A stretch of DNA of 64,000 nt from JALYUM01 sp036688685. Lineage in GTDB: Bacteria; Pseudomonadota; Gammaproteobacteria; Burkholderiales; Burkholderiaceae_D. The notes under the pieces are model-generated. The model made no database searches. It was not told where the DNA came from and saw only the letters and a list, made by a program, of their open reading frames with translations. Shown here one piece after another: positions 17,500 to 28,013 of the stretch (within the stretch, counting starts at the first letter, position 1; every line of letters begins with the position of its first letter). The DNA is taken from positions 282,073-346,072 of the forward strand of contig NZ_JAQQPS010000003.1 of assembly GCF_036688685.1 (NCBI RefSeq). The letters run 5' to 3'. Made by a program: the position numbers and the translations under genes.

Positions 17500-18012
17500 T
17501 CAAATCGGCCGGGTGTGGTCGCGGTCGACGGCGCGGCGCTGCGGCGCCAGCAGCAGCCACGTGATCACCGGCCACAGGACAATGCCCACCACGCTTTCGA
17601 CGAATTGCACGAAGCCGGGGAAGCGGCCCGACACGGTGAAGCGCACCAGCACCTGCACCGCCTGGGTCATCACCAGCAGCGGGAACACGTGCAGCGCCTG
17701 CGTCATGATCGGGAACCACAGCACACGCCGGTGGATCATGATGGCGAAATAGGACAGCAAGGTGTACGCCAGCGCATTTTCGCCGAGCAGGGTCGCGTCG
17801 TGCACATCCATCAGGAGGCCCATCGAAAACGCCACGCCGATGCCGACCTTGCGCGGCTGGTGGATGCCCCAGAACACCAGCACCAGCGCGACGAAATCGG
17901 GCGCACCGGTCCAGCGGCCCCAGGGCAACAGGTTGAGCATGAAAGCGCAGGTCAGGCTGAGCGTGATGAACAGCGGGCTGACCGGCAGGAGAATGTAATG
18001 GGGACGGTTCAT
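17500..18012 (-). CDS. mreD: rod shape-determining protein MreD
   Basis: A 170-residue inner-membrane protein with about five hydrophobic helices (LLPVSPLFITLSLTCAFML at the start, then DFVALVLVFWGIH and further segments). It bridges MreC and the PBP2/RodA enzymes. The ATG overlaps the mreC stop by four bases, and mrdA follows. Length and position agree with MreD. Confidence 0.92.
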   Translation of the reverse strand: MNRPHYILLPVSPLFITLSLTCAFMLNLLPWGRWTGAPDFVALVLVFWGIHQPRKVGIGVAFSMGLLMDVHDATLLGENALAYTLLSYFAIMIHRRVLWFPIMTQALHVFPLLVMTQAVQVLVRFTVSGRFPGFVQFVESVVGIVLWPVITWLLLAPQRRAVDRDHTRPI

Positions 18013-19064
18013 TGTGCACCCTGGATCGGTTTAACTGGTGCTGCGGCCGGCTTGCTGACACCGGCGACGGGCAAGGGCACGGTTTTGGTCGGCGCCGGCG
18101 GCACCGCAGCCGGCGCCGCCACTTCCGGCGCCTTCAAGGTCGGCAAGGGCAAGGGCGCCATTTTCGGCAGATTTTTCCGCGCCGATGCGGTCGGCTTGAC
18201 CGCGTCGGTGTCGACCGGCCGCTGCGGCAAGGGGACATGCGTCATGACAATCAGCAGCTGGCGGTTGCGGTCGACGCCGGCCAGGGGCTGGCAGATCACG
18301 CGCCCGAACGCACCGGCGCCGACGTTTTCCACCTGCGCCACCCTGGCCACGGCCAGGCCGGCCGGGTAGATACCGTCCATGCCGGAGGTAATCAGTACGT
18401 CGCCGACGACGATGTCGGCATTCGGCGCCACGAAGCGCAGGTCGAGCGTGCCGGACTGGCCGCGTCCGTATGCCACCGTGCGCAGGCCCGAGCGCAGCAC
18501 CTGCACCGGAATGGCTTGTTCCTTATCGGTCAGCAGCGTGACTTCGGAGGTGAACGGGAACACGCGGGTGACCTGGCCGACCACGCCGAAGTTGTCGATC
18601 ACGGGCAAACCGAGCGTGACATTGCTTTGCGAACCGCGGTCGAGCACGATCTTGCGGGTCGACGGGTCGCGCGCGTCGTACAGTATTTCGCTCATCATCG
18701 ACTGCACTGGCAGGTGGGCTTTGGCGTCCATCAGTTTGCGCAACTGGGCATTCTCGGCCATCTGCAATTGCGCCTGCTGCATCAAGGTGGCATTCGCGAT
18801 TTGCTCGCTTTTCAGGTCGCGCACCTCCTTCTGCAGAGCCGACAGCGACGAAAAATAATTGCCCATGTTGCCGGCGGCGTCGCGCGGAATCAGGGCCGCC
18901 ATTTGCAGGGGATAGAGCACCGTGCCGGCCACCTGGCGCAGGCTGGTGAGCGCGTGAAAACGCGCATCAATGATCAATAAGGCAACAGAGAGAAATGCGA
19001 ACACCGCCACCTTGACCCGCGCAGGCGCGCCTTGCTTGAACAACGGCGGAGGACTGTATTCCAT
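18009..19064 (-). CDS. mreC: rod shape-determining protein MreC
   Basis: A 351-residue bitopic protein with a single membrane segment (about 20-38), a coiled coil (about 70-115; LSALQKEVRDLKSEQIANAT) and the beta-barrel periplasmic domain with VGQVTRVFPFTSEVTLLTD and YGRGQSGTLDLRFV. It scaffolds the elongasome between MreB filaments and PBP2. A Pro/Ala/Lys-rich C-terminal extension of about 60 residues goes beyond E. coli MreC. The ATG at 19064 (MEYSPPPLFKQG) is chosen over a TTG at 19073 because that opening is typical of betaproteobacterial MreC. Confidence 0.93.
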   Translation of the reverse strand: MEYSPPPLFKQGAPARVKVAVFAFLSVALLIIDARFHALTSLRQVAGTVLYPLQMAALIPRDAAGNMGNYFSSLSALQKEVRDLKSEQIANATLMQQAQLQMAENAQLRKLMDAKAHLPVQSMMSEILYDARDPSTRKIVLDRGSQSNVTLGLPVIDNFGVVGQVTRVFPFTSEVTLLTDKEQAIPVQVLRSGLRTVAYGRGQSGTLDLRFVAPNADIVVGDVLITSGMDGIYPAGLAVARVAQVENVGAGAFGRVICQPLAGVDRNRQLLIVMTHVPLPQRPVDTDAVKPTASARKNLPKMAPLPLPTLKAPEVAAPAAVPPAPTKTVPLPVAGVSKPAAAPVKPIQGAQ

Positions 19065-19220
19065 GACTTCCAATAATTGATGCGATAGGGGATCGCTTCA
19101 AGCGAGGGCTGGAGCCGGGCGTCATGCCGCAGCACTTGCTCAATAGCTTGCGAGCACGCATTTTCGCCACCTGCCCAGGCAAGCGCCAGCGCGCTTACCT
19201 TTGCTTACGGGGCTCGCTGC

Positions 19221-20264
19221 TTACTCGTAGGAAAAGATCGAGCCCAGCTTGTCCATGCGCTCGAGCGCCATGCCCGAACCACGCACCACGCAGGTCAGCG
19301 GATCTTCGGCCACCAGCACCGGCAGGCCGGTTTCTTCCATCAGCAAGCGATCGAGGTCGCGCAGCAAGGCGCCGCCACCGGTGAGCATCATGCCTTTTTC
19401 GGCGATGTCCGCGCCCAGTTCCGGCGGGGTCTGCTCGAGGGCGTTCTTCACGGCCGAGACGATGTTGTTCAGCGGGTCGGTCAGCGCTTCCAGGATTTCG
19501 TTGGACGAAATCGTAAACGAGCGCGGAATGCCTTCGGACAGGTTGCGGCCCTTGACTTCCATTTCCTTCACTTCCGAACCCGGGAACGCCGAACCGATGG
19601 CCTTTTTGATCGCTTCCGCGGTCTGCTCGCCGATCAGCATGCCGTAGTTGCGGCGGATGTAGTTGACGATGGCTTCGTCGAACTTGTCGCCACCCACGCG
19701 CACCGAGCCTTTGTACACCATGCCGCCAAGCGAGATGATGCCCACTTCGGTGGTGCCGCCGCCGATGTCAACCACCATCGAGCCGGTTGCGTCCGACACC
19801 GGCAAGCCGGCGCCGATGGCTGCGGCCATCGGCTCTTCAATCAGGTAGACGTGCGAGGCGCCGGCGCCAAGCGCCGATTCGCGAATTGCGCGGCGCTCGA
19901 CCTGGGTCGAACCGCACGGCACGCAAATGATGATGCGCGGCGATGGACGGAAGAATTTGGAGTCGTGCACCATGCGAATGAATTGCTTGAGCATTTGCTC
20001 GGTGACGGTGAAGTCGGCAATCACGCCGTCTTTCATCGGGCGGATCGCCTCGATATTGCCTGGCACTTTACCAAGCATCTGCTTGGCTTCCTTGCCGACC
20101 GCCTGGATCGTCTTCTTGCCGTTCGGGCCGCCTTCCTGGCGGATCGCCACAACCGAGGGCTCGTCCAGGACAATGCCCAGGCCACGGACGTAAATCAGGG
20201 TATTCGCGGTGCCAAGGTCAATTGCCAGGTCGTTCGAAAAATAACTGCGTAAAAAACCAAACAT
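19221..20264 (-). CDS. mreB: actin-like rod shape protein MreB
   Basis: A 347-residue actin homologue forming membrane-bound filaments that orient lateral wall synthesis. It starts with an amphipathic MFGFLRSYFS, then DLGTANTLIYVRG (phosphate 1), DIGGGTTEVGIISLGG (phosphate 2) and the adenosine loop LTGGGALLRDLD. The length equals E. coli MreB (347). The ATG at 20264 is used; the longer in-frame extension to 20342 runs through the promoter region. mreC begins 156 bp downstream, and that gap shows no obvious terminator. Confidence 0.97.
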   Translation of the reverse strand: MFGFLRSYFSNDLAIDLGTANTLIYVRGLGIVLDEPSVVAIRQEGGPNGKKTIQAVGKEAKQMLGKVPGNIEAIRPMKDGVIADFTVTEQMLKQFIRMVHDSKFFRPSPRIIICVPCGSTQVERRAIRESALGAGASHVYLIEEPMAAAIGAGLPVSDATGSMVVDIGGGTTEVGIISLGGMVYKGSVRVGGDKFDEAIVNYIRRNYGMLIGEQTAEAIKKAIGSAFPGSEVKEMEVKGRNLSEGIPRSFTISSNEILEALTDPLNNIVSAVKNALEQTPPELGADIAEKGMMLTGGGALLRDLDRLLMEETGLPVLVAEDPLTCVVRGSGMALERMDKLGSIFSYE

Positions 20265-20598
20265 GTGTGTCCTGATGCGCAACGGTCGCGCGTGAAATGT
20301 GCGCCTACAACGCGCCAAAACATTAAAGGGAAGTCTCGCCACGCGCCAATCGACGATTGCGGCGCGGTCTTGTCATGCTGCGGCTGCCCTATGAAAGCGC
20401 CGACAACGCATTAACCCGCCATTCTACCTTATAATTTAACGCTTAAATGCTGAAAAACCGCGCAATTGCCCCTCTGTTCAGCGGTCAGATCGGCGGTGTT
20501 AGCAAGCTTTTATCAGATCAAGCAGACTGTTATTCCGGATTGCTTACCATTTCTTTATCATTCACCTTGAATACGCGGCTTTTGGCCGCGCCCCAGCC
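20265..20598. other. divergent promoter region between mreB and gatC
   Basis: A 334-bp gap with no convincing ORF. The block around 20420-20460 is AT-rich (CTTATAATTTAACGC on the plus strand) and, read on the minus strand, offers TAAATTATAAGGTAGAAT as a possible -10 region for mreB. No clear -35 pair was found for either direction. On the gatC side there is a short hairpin, GCGGCTTTTGGCCGC, about 20 bases before the gatC start. Confidence 0.4.
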
Positions 20599-20898
20599 AT
20601 GTCCCTGACACTTTCTGATGTAAAACGGATCGCCAACCTGGCCCAGCTCGAGATGAACGACGCCCAGGCCGCCGTTGCGCTGGACGAACTCAATGGCATC
20701 TTTGCCCTGGCCGAGCAGATGCAGGCGATCGATACCACCGGCGTCGCGCCCCTGTCCCAGCCGCTGGCCACCATCCGCGACCTGCCCTTGCGCCTGCGCG
20801 ACGACGTGGTCACGGAAACCGACCACCGTGCCGCATACCAGGCGCCGGCCCCGAAGACCCAGGACGGTTTGTACCTGGTTCCTAAAGTCATTGAATAA
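20599..20898 (+). CDS. gatC: Asp-tRNA(Asn)/Glu-tRNA(Gln) amidotransferase subunit C
   Basis: A 99-residue subunit that stabilises GatA in the GatCAB complex, which converts Glu-tRNA(Gln) and Asp-tRNA(Asn) to their amide forms. It has the usual SDVKRIANLAQLEM opening and the C-terminal LRDDVVTE-DHR pattern. It is the first gene of the gatCAB operon and starts at the ATG at 20599. Presence of GatCAB fits an organism that relies on the transamidation route for at least one of the two tRNAs. Confidence 0.95.
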   Translation: MSLTLSDVKRIANLAQLEMNDAQAAVALDELNGIFALAEQMQAIDTTGVAPLSQPLATIRDLPLRLRDDVVTETDHRAAYQAPAPKTQDGLYLVPKVIE

Positions 20899-20908
20899 TT
20901 CGATCCTC

Positions 20909-22384
<1,476 letters not shown>

Positions 22385-22402
22385 CAAGAAAGCGAGAACA
22401 AC

Positions 22403-23863
22403 ATGCAATGGGAAGTCGTCATCGGTCTTGAGAACCACGTGCAGCTCACGACCAATTCGAAAATCTTCAGCGGCAGCGCGATTGCCTTTGGCGCCGCGCC
22501 GAACACGCAAGCCTCCCCGGTCGACCTGGCCTTGCCGGGCGTGCTGCCAGTACTGAACCGCGGCGCGGTGGAACGCGCGATTCGTTTCGGCCTGGCCGTC
22601 GGCGGCAAGATCGCGCCCGAATCCATTTTCGCGCGCAAAAATTACTTTTATCCCGATTTGCCCAAGGGTTACCAGATCAGCCAGTTCGCCGATCCGGTTG
22701 TGGTCGGCGGCACGCTGACGTTTGGCTACGAGAAAGACGGCAGGCTGGAAACACGCACCGTCAACCTGACCCGCGCGCACCTGGAAGAAGACGCCGGCAA
22801 ATCGCTGCACGAAGACTACGCCGGCATGACCGGCATCGACCTGAACCGCGCCGGCACGCCGCTGCTGGAAATCGTGTCGGAGCCGGAAATGCGCAGCGCC
22901 GCCGAAGCCGTCGCCTACGCGCGCGCGATGCATTCGCTGGTCATGTGGCTCGGTGTTTGCGACGGCAATATGCAGGAAGGCTCGTTCCGCTGCGACGTCA
23001 ACGTGTCGGTGCGCCCGGTAGGGCAAGCCGAATTCGGCACCCGCTGCGAAATCAAGAATTTGAATTCGTTCCGGTTCATGGAAGAAGCGATTCACTATGA
23101 AGTGCGGCGCCAGATCGAATTGATTGAAGACGGCGGCAAAGTCATCCAGGCCACCCGTCTGTGGGACCCGGACAAGAAAGAAACGCGTTCGATGCGCACC
23201 AAGGAAGACGCGCAGGATTACCGCTATTTCCCCGATCCCGATTTGCCGCCGCTGGTTATCGGCCCAGAGTGGATCTCGCGCGTGCGCGACAGCATGCCGG
23301 AACTGCCGGCCGGGATGCGTGCGCGCTTCACGGGCGACTATGGCCTGCCGGAATACGACAGCCTGATTCTGACCTCGTCGCAGGCGCTGGCGACCTATTT
23401 TGAAGCGGTGATTGCGAAAGCCGGTAAAGAGAATGCCAAGTCGATTGCCAACTGGCTGATGGGCGATGTGTCGTCGACCCTGAATCGAGAAGGCGTCGAT
23501 ATTGCCGATTCGCCGGTGGAAGCGTCGCAACTGGCGCTGCTCATCAAGCGCATTGCCGACGGCACTATTTCGAACAAGGCTGCGAAAGACGTGTTTGCGG
23601 CGATGTGGGCGGAAAAATCGACGGCGGAAGATAGTGCCGATACGGTCATCGAGCGGCTCGGCCTGAAGCAGATTTCGGATTCGGGTGCGCTGGAAGCGAT
23701 TGTCGACCAGGTGCTCGCGGCAAACGAGAAATCGGTGGAGCAGTATCGCGCGGGTAAAGAAGCGGCGATTAATGCGCTGATTGGCCAGGCGATGAAGGCG
23801 TCGAAAGGTAAAGCGAATCCGGCGCAGTTGACGGAGTTGTTGAAGAAGAAGCTGGCCGGCTGA
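22403..23863 (+). CDS. gatB: Asp/Glu-tRNA amidotransferase subunit B
   Basis: A 486-residue kinase/amidotransferase subunit that binds the misacylated tRNA and activates the acyl group. Signatures: VIGLENHVQL at the N-terminus, YFYPDLPKGYQISQ, the cradle domain LEEDAGKSLH, and the C-terminal YqeY-like helical domain ending at residue 486. Length is typical. It is the last gene of gatCAB, with a strong intrinsic terminator 20 bp after its stop. Confidence 0.97.
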   Translation: MQWEVVIGLENHVQLTTNSKIFSGSAIAFGAAPNTQASPVDLALPGVLPVLNRGAVERAIRFGLAVGGKIAPESIFARKNYFYPDLPKGYQISQFADPVVVGGTLTFGYEKDGRLETRTVNLTRAHLEEDAGKSLHEDYAGMTGIDLNRAGTPLLEIVSEPEMRSAAEAVAYARAMHSLVMWLGVCDGNMQEGSFRCDVNVSVRPVGQAEFGTRCEIKNLNSFRFMEEAIHYEVRRQIELIEDGGKVIQATRLWDPDKKETRSMRTKEDAQDYRYFPDPDLPPLVIGPEWISRVRDSMPELPAGMRARFTGDYGLPEYDSLILTSSQALATYFEAVIAKAGKENAKSIANWLMGDVSSTLNREGVDIADSPVEASQLALLIKRIADGTISNKAAKDVFAAMWAEKSTAEDSADTVIERLGLKQISDSGALEAIVDQVLAANEKSVEQYRAGKEAAINALIGQAMKASKGKANPAQLTELLKKKLAG

Positions 23864-23882
23864 TTGGTGTTTTCGGCAAGGC

Positions 23883-23910
23883 AAAAGGCACGGTTCGCCG
23901 TGCCTTTTTT
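23883..23910 (+). terminator. intrinsic terminator of gatCAB
   Basis: GGCACGG-TTCG-CCGTGCC is a perfect seven-pair stem with a stable TTCG tetraloop, extended by A-T pairs and followed directly by a run of six T. It lies 20 bp after the gatB stop. It is one of the clearest terminators in the window. Confidence 0.93.
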
Positions 23911-24198
23911 GCATTTGATTGCATCCATTTTTTAATATTGAATAAAACTCATCGTTTATAAAAAAGTAAGGTATTTTTCAATTCGTGGTGGGTGCGCAAC
24001 AAATCCGCACGTTTAGCGTGCATAACGATGTATTTACAGAAAATTCCCTCAAAGCATACACATTGCGCTAGCATGATTTCACGGCACGCCATTGCTTTTC
24101 CGTTCCGATATTCCCCAATTCTGTTTCGCCCTCAAGTCACGCCAATTTATCCCGTCGTTTGAATACGGCAATAAAACTGCTTAGATACCAAGGAAAAA
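23911..24198. other. AT-rich upstream region of the chemoreceptor gene
   Basis: No ORF or RNA gene is apparent. The stretch is distinctly AT-richer than its surroundings and holds a small hairpin (GCACG-TTTAG-CGTGC near 24010). A weak flagellar-type sigma-28 resemblance (TCAAG, 16 bases, CGTCGTTT near 24134-24162) is too degenerate to call. AAGGAAAAAATG gives a good ribosome-binding site for the next gene. Confidence 0.4.
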
Positions 24199-25914
24199 AT
24201 GAAACCGTCCAACTGGAAACTGGCAACCCGACTGGGCCTGGGTTTTGGCGTGATGTTATTGCTACTTGTGGCACTTGCATCGTTGTCAATTACACGTATC
24301 ACGCACAGTAACCAGGCGATCAGCGAAATTCTCAACGATCGCTACGTGAAGGTACAGCTGACCAATTCCATCAAGCAGGAAATTAACGAACAGGCTCGGG
24401 CACTGCGCAATGCGATCATTGCTGGCGCAAACAAGGAGGAGATAAGTTTATCGTTTAAAAGAATTACAGCGTCAATCGAAAAAAACGACGCTTTTCTGAC
24501 CAAGCTGAAGGGGATGCTGAATACGAAAAAAGGCGAGGAATTGTTTGGCGCGGTGGCAGAGGCACGCGACAAGTATGGCGTAGTGCGATCGGCCACAATA
24601 CGCCTCATCCAGGAGGGCAAGACAGCCGAAGCAGGGGCTTACCTGTTTAGCGGCGTCAGGGGACCACAGAGTGCTTATTTCTCGGTCCTGTCTGCCCTGG
24701 CTGACTATCAGGAGTTGCGCATGAACACCGATGGCGCGCAAACACTCGCAGATGGCAAGTCAGCCATTATTGTCGTCCTGGTGGTCTCCGGCGCAGCCAT
24801 CCTTCTCGCTATTTTGATTGGCACGCTGACGACCCGCTCGATCACCCGGCCGGTCGACCGCGCATTGCATTTGGCACAGGCGGTAGCGCAGGGCAATCTC
24901 ACCGAGAAAATCGACGTGACCAGCACTGACGAAATCGGCATGTTGCTGCGGGCGCTGCAGGAGATGAACGGCAATCTGCAGACCATCGTCGGACAGGTCC
25001 GCACGGGCACCAACGAGATCGCGGTTGCGAGCACAGAAATTGCCAAAGGTAATATGGATCTGTCGTCGCGTACTGAGCAGCAGGCCAGTTCACTCGAAGA
25101 AACCGCCTCGTCGATGGAAGAACTGACCTCGACGGTGAAACAGAATGGCGAAAACGCGCGCCGCGCCAACCAGCTGGCCAAGTCGGCCACCGAGATTGCC
25201 CGTCAGGGCGGTGCGGTGGTTGGTGACGTGGTGACGACCATGGCCGCGATTAACACCTCCGCCAACAAGATTGCCGACATCATCGGCGTGATTGACGGCA
25301 TCGCCTTCCAGACCAATATCCTGGCACTGAATGCGGCCGTTGAGGCAGCACGTGCCGGTGAACAGGGCCGCGGCTTTGCCGTGGTGGCATCGGAAGTGCG
25401 CAATCTCGCGCAACGCTCTGCCGCGGCTGCAAAAGAAATCAAAGGCCTGATTGGCGATTCGCTCGACAAGGTTAAAGCAGGTAATCAACTCGTCTCGAAT
25501 GCCGGCGATACGATGGCGGAAGTGGTCGGCAGTATTGAACGTGTCACCACCATCATGAGCGAAATCAGTGCCGCCGGGCGGGAGCAGGAAGCCGGCATCG
25601 AACAGATCAACCAGGCGGTTTCGGAAATGGATGCAGTCACGCAGCAGAATGCGGCATTGGTCGAGCAGGCGGCGGCAGCCACGGCCGCGCTGGAGGAACA
25701 AGCGGCACGGCTGGCCCAGGTGGTGAGTGTATTTACAATCGACAGCGCAATCGACAGCGCGCTCGCTTCATCGCAAGCCGCAGATGGCGTCAGGAAGACC
25801 AGCGCTGCCAGGGCGGCGCCGCCAAAGCGAGCCATCGCGAAGGCGAAAAGTGCGGCGCCGGTCGTCAAACGCATCGCGCATGTGACGCCGGAGCCGGCGT
25901 GGGAACAGTTCTAG
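24199..25914 (+). CDS. methyl-accepting chemotaxis protein (four-helix-bundle sensor)
   Basis: A 571-residue chemoreceptor. TM1 is at about 11-33, followed by a periplasmic four-helix-bundle (4HB_MCP type) domain, TM2 at about 186-210 (AIIVVLVVSGAAILLAILIG), HAMP, and the cytoplasmic signalling domain with hairpin tip GIAFQTNILALNAAVEAARA and EQGRGFAVVASEVRNLAQRS. It signals to CheA/CheW. The protein ends in AWEQF after a Lys/Ala-rich linker, close to the WExF pentapeptide that tethers CheR and CheB in E. coli Tar and Tsr. The ligand cannot be predicted. It is isolated from other chemotaxis genes. Confidence 0.93.
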   Translation: MKPSNWKLATRLGLGFGVMLLLLVALASLSITRITHSNQAISEILNDRYVKVQLTNSIKQEINEQARALRNAIIAGANKEEISLSFKRITASIEKNDAFLTKLKGMLNTKKGEELFGAVAEARDKYGVVRSATIRLIQEGKTAEAGAYLFSGVRGPQSAYFSVLSALADYQELRMNTDGAQTLADGKSAIIVVLVVSGAAILLAILIGTLTTRSITRPVDRALHLAQAVAQGNLTEKIDVTSTDEIGMLLRALQEMNGNLQTIVGQVRTGTNEIAVASTEIAKGNMDLSSRTEQQASSLEETASSMEELTSTVKQNGENARRANQLAKSATEIARQGGAVVGDVVTTMAAINTSANKIADIIGVIDGIAFQTNILALNAAVEAARAGEQGRGFAVVASEVRNLAQRSAAAAKEIKGLIGDSLDKVKAGNQLVSNAGDTMAEVVGSIERVTTIMSEISAAGREQEAGIEQINQAVSEMDAVTQQNAALVEQAAAATAALEEQAARLAQVVSVFTIDSAIDSALASSQAADGVRKTSAARAAPPKRAIAKAKSAAPVVKRIAHVTPEPAWEQF

Positions 25915-25921
25915 CGCGAGG

Positions 25922-26590
25922 CTACGCCGATACGCCGTAACGCGCGCGATAGGCCGCCACGGCATCTTTGTGTTTGCTGAGCTCCGGGTCAGCCCCGGCC
26001 GCGCCCAGGTAAGCAAACAAATCCTCCAGGTTGCCGATCGAGATCACCGGAATCCCGAACTCATCGGCGACTTCCTGCACCGCGGAACGGTTGGACAAGG
26101 CCCCGTCCTTGCCCGACTTTTCCATGCGGTCGAGTGCGATCAGCACCGCGCACGGTTCGGCGCCTGCGGCCCGGATCATGGCCACGGATTCTCGCACCGA
26201 GGTCCCCGCCGAAATCACGTCATCGATGATGACGACTTTGCCTTCGAGCTTGGCGCCGACGATGGTGCCGCCTTCGCCATGGTCCTTGGCTTCCTTGCGA
26301 TTGAAGGCAAAGGCCGTATCACGTCCCTTCCCGGCCAGCGCCACCGCAGTGGCCGAAGCCAGGGTAATACCCTTGTAGGCCGGCCCGAACAGCATGTCGA
26401 ATTCGACGCCCGAATCGAGCAGGGTCTGGGCATAGAACTCGGCCAGTTGTTTCAAGGTGCCGCCCTGGTGGAACAGGCCCGCATTGAAAAAATACGGCGA
26501 CAGGCGCCCGGCCTTGGTGGTGAACTCACCGAACCGCAGCACGCCCGTCGAGACTGAAAACGCGATAAACTGTTGACGCAAATTGCTCAC
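25922..26590 (-). CDS. pyrE: orotate phosphoribosyltransferase
   Basis: A 222-residue enzyme converting orotate and PRPP to OMP in pyrimidine synthesis. Seen: GRLSPYFFNAGLFHQG near the N-terminus, the flexible loop FNRKEAKDHGEGG, and the PRPP-binding motif VVIIDDVISAGTS. It starts with GTG at 26590, preceded by GGAGGCACC. Length is typical (213 in E. coli). It is divergent from the exonuclease III gene (62 bp between starts) and convergent with the chemoreceptor gene. Confidence 0.95.
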   Translation of the reverse strand: MSNLRQQFIAFSVSTGVLRFGEFTTKAGRLSPYFFNAGLFHQGGTLKQLAEFYAQTLLDSGVEFDMLFGPAYKGITLASATAVALAGKGRDTAFAFNRKEAKDHGEGGTIVGAKLEGKVVIIDDVISAGTSVRESVAMIRAAGAEPCAVLIALDRMEKSGKDGALSNRSAVQEVADEFGIPVISIGNLEDLFAYLGAAGADPELSKHKDAVAAYRARYGVSA

Positions 26591-26652
26591 GGTGCCTCCA
26601 AAAATAATAAGTGCCGGTATTTTAATCCCTCCGCTTCTCTCTCTCCCTACCT

Positions 26653-27423
26653 ATGCCAAGAATTATCTCCGCCAACCTGAACGGTATTCGCTCCGCCCAC
26701 AAAAAAGGCTTCTTCAACTGGCTGGAAAAGCAGTCCGCCGACTTCATCTGCGTGCAGGAACTGAAGGCCCAGGAAGCCGACATGGTCGAAGAATTCCTGG
26801 CGCCGCATGGCTACCACGGCCATTTTCACTACGCCGAGAAAAAGGGCTACAGCGGCACCGGTGTCTACAGCCGCGCTAAACCGGACAAGGTGAGCACCGG
26901 TTTCGGTTGCGTGGAATTCGATGCCGAGGGCCGCTACACGCGCGCCGATGTCGGTAACCTGAGCGTCATTTCCGTGTACTGCCCGTCCGGCTCGTCGGGG
27001 CCGGAGCGCCAGGAAGCCAAGTTTCGTTTCATGGAGGCGTTCCTGCCGCACCTGCAGGGGCTGCAGGCGGAAGGCCGCGAAGTGGTCATCTGCGGCGACT
27101 GGAATATCGCGCACAACGAAATCGACCTGAAGAACTACAAGGGCAACAAGAAAAACTCCGGTTTCCTGCCCGAAGAGCGCGCGTGGATGACACGCATTTT
27201 CGACGAACTGGGACTGGTCGACGTGCACCGCGGCCTCGATAAGCGGCCGGAGCAATACACCTGGTGGAGCAACCGCGGCCAGGCCTATGCCAAGAACGTT
27301 GGCTGGCGCATCGATTACCACGTCGCCACGCCCGGCATCGCCGCCACGGCGCACACGGTGTCAGTCTACAAGGACGAGCGGTTTTCCGACCATGCCCCTT
27401 TGATCATCGACTACGCGCTTTGA
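26653..27423 (+). CDS. xth: exodeoxyribonuclease III (AP endonuclease)
   Basis: A 256-residue ExoIII-type AP endonuclease of the EEP superfamily acting in base-excision repair. Motifs: ISANLNGIRSA at the N-terminus, CVQELKAQ (metal-binding Glu), GDWNIAHNEIDL (catalytic Asp/Asn) and the C-terminal SDHAPLIIDY (Asp-His). The length fits the family. It converges with the DUF2726 gene with a single base between stops. Confidence 0.93.
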   Translation: MPRIISANLNGIRSAHKKGFFNWLEKQSADFICVQELKAQEADMVEEFLAPHGYHGHFHYAEKKGYSGTGVYSRAKPDKVSTGFGCVEFDAEGRYTRADVGNLSVISVYCPSGSSGPERQEAKFRFMEAFLPHLQGLQAEGREVVICGDWNIAHNEIDLKNYKGNKKNSGFLPEERAWMTRIFDELGLVDVHRGLDKRPEQYTWWSNRGQAYAKNVGWRIDYHVATPGIAATAHTVSVYKDERFSDHAPLIIDYAL

Positions 27424-27424
27424 A

Positions 27425-27934
27425 TCACGCGTTCGCGAAGCGTGCGGCGGGCATCGCCATCATGCTGGACTGACCCAGCACGGCCTCGCGGATCGCCTGC
27501 CCATGCGGCTTGGCTCTGGACTGAAACCGCACCGTGCGGATGGCGCCCTGGTTCAGGCGCTCGTCGCGGCGCTGATCCTTGGGCCCCTGGTGGGTGCGGT
27601 CGTCGAGTTCGACCACCGCGGTGACCTTGCACGCGCGGTCGCACACCACGAAATCGACGCGCTGCTGCGCCACCCGCAGGCGGTCAACGTGGGCCAGCTT
27701 CTTGTCGGTGGAAGACGGCACGATCAGGGCGCCCATGGCCACCTGCGGAAAGATGTAGTGATCCGGCAGTGCATCGACCAGCCTGACAAAAAAATCGCGT
27801 TCGTTCTCGGTCATTAAGGCAGCCGCCTTGTACGAACCAACGCCGTCTTTCCTGGCCGGCTTCAACCCGGCCTGCAGCGCCAGCACCGCCACCAGCACCA
27901 GCACGGCACACAAAATAACGATCCAGATATTCAT
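27425..27934 (-). CDS. DUF2726 membrane-anchored protein
   Basis: A 169-residue protein with an N-terminal membrane helix (IWIVILCAVLVLVAVLAL, residues 3-20) and a soluble DUF2726 domain. That domain shows the order FFVRLVDALPDHYIFPQVAMGALI, VDFVVCDRACKVTAVVELDD and RRDERLNQG, which resembles a restriction-endonuclease-like fold (VDFVV...VELDD...K/R). A nuclease activity has been guessed for the family but I cannot support it further. The segment after residue 140 is basic and low in complexity. Start ATG at 27934. Confidence 0.75.
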   Translation of the reverse strand: MNIWIVILCAVLVLVAVLALQAGLKPARKDGVGSYKAAALMTENERDFFVRLVDALPDHYIFPQVAMGALIVPSSTDKKLAHVDRLRVAQQRVDFVVCDRACKVTAVVELDDRTHQGPKDQRRDERLNQGAIRTVRFQSRAKPHGQAIREAVLGQSSMMAMPAARFANA

Positions 27935-28013
27935 GCGTCTCTCTCAAATAAGTCCAACCGAGAAGCGTACAGAATTTTCAATCCGGAAAACTATTGAATA
28001 GTAACAACGATGC

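Noticed and set aside
24134..24162. Sigma-28 (flagellar) promoter before the chemoreceptor
   Set aside because: TCAAG and CGTCGTTT only loosely resemble the consensus; too many mismatches to call.
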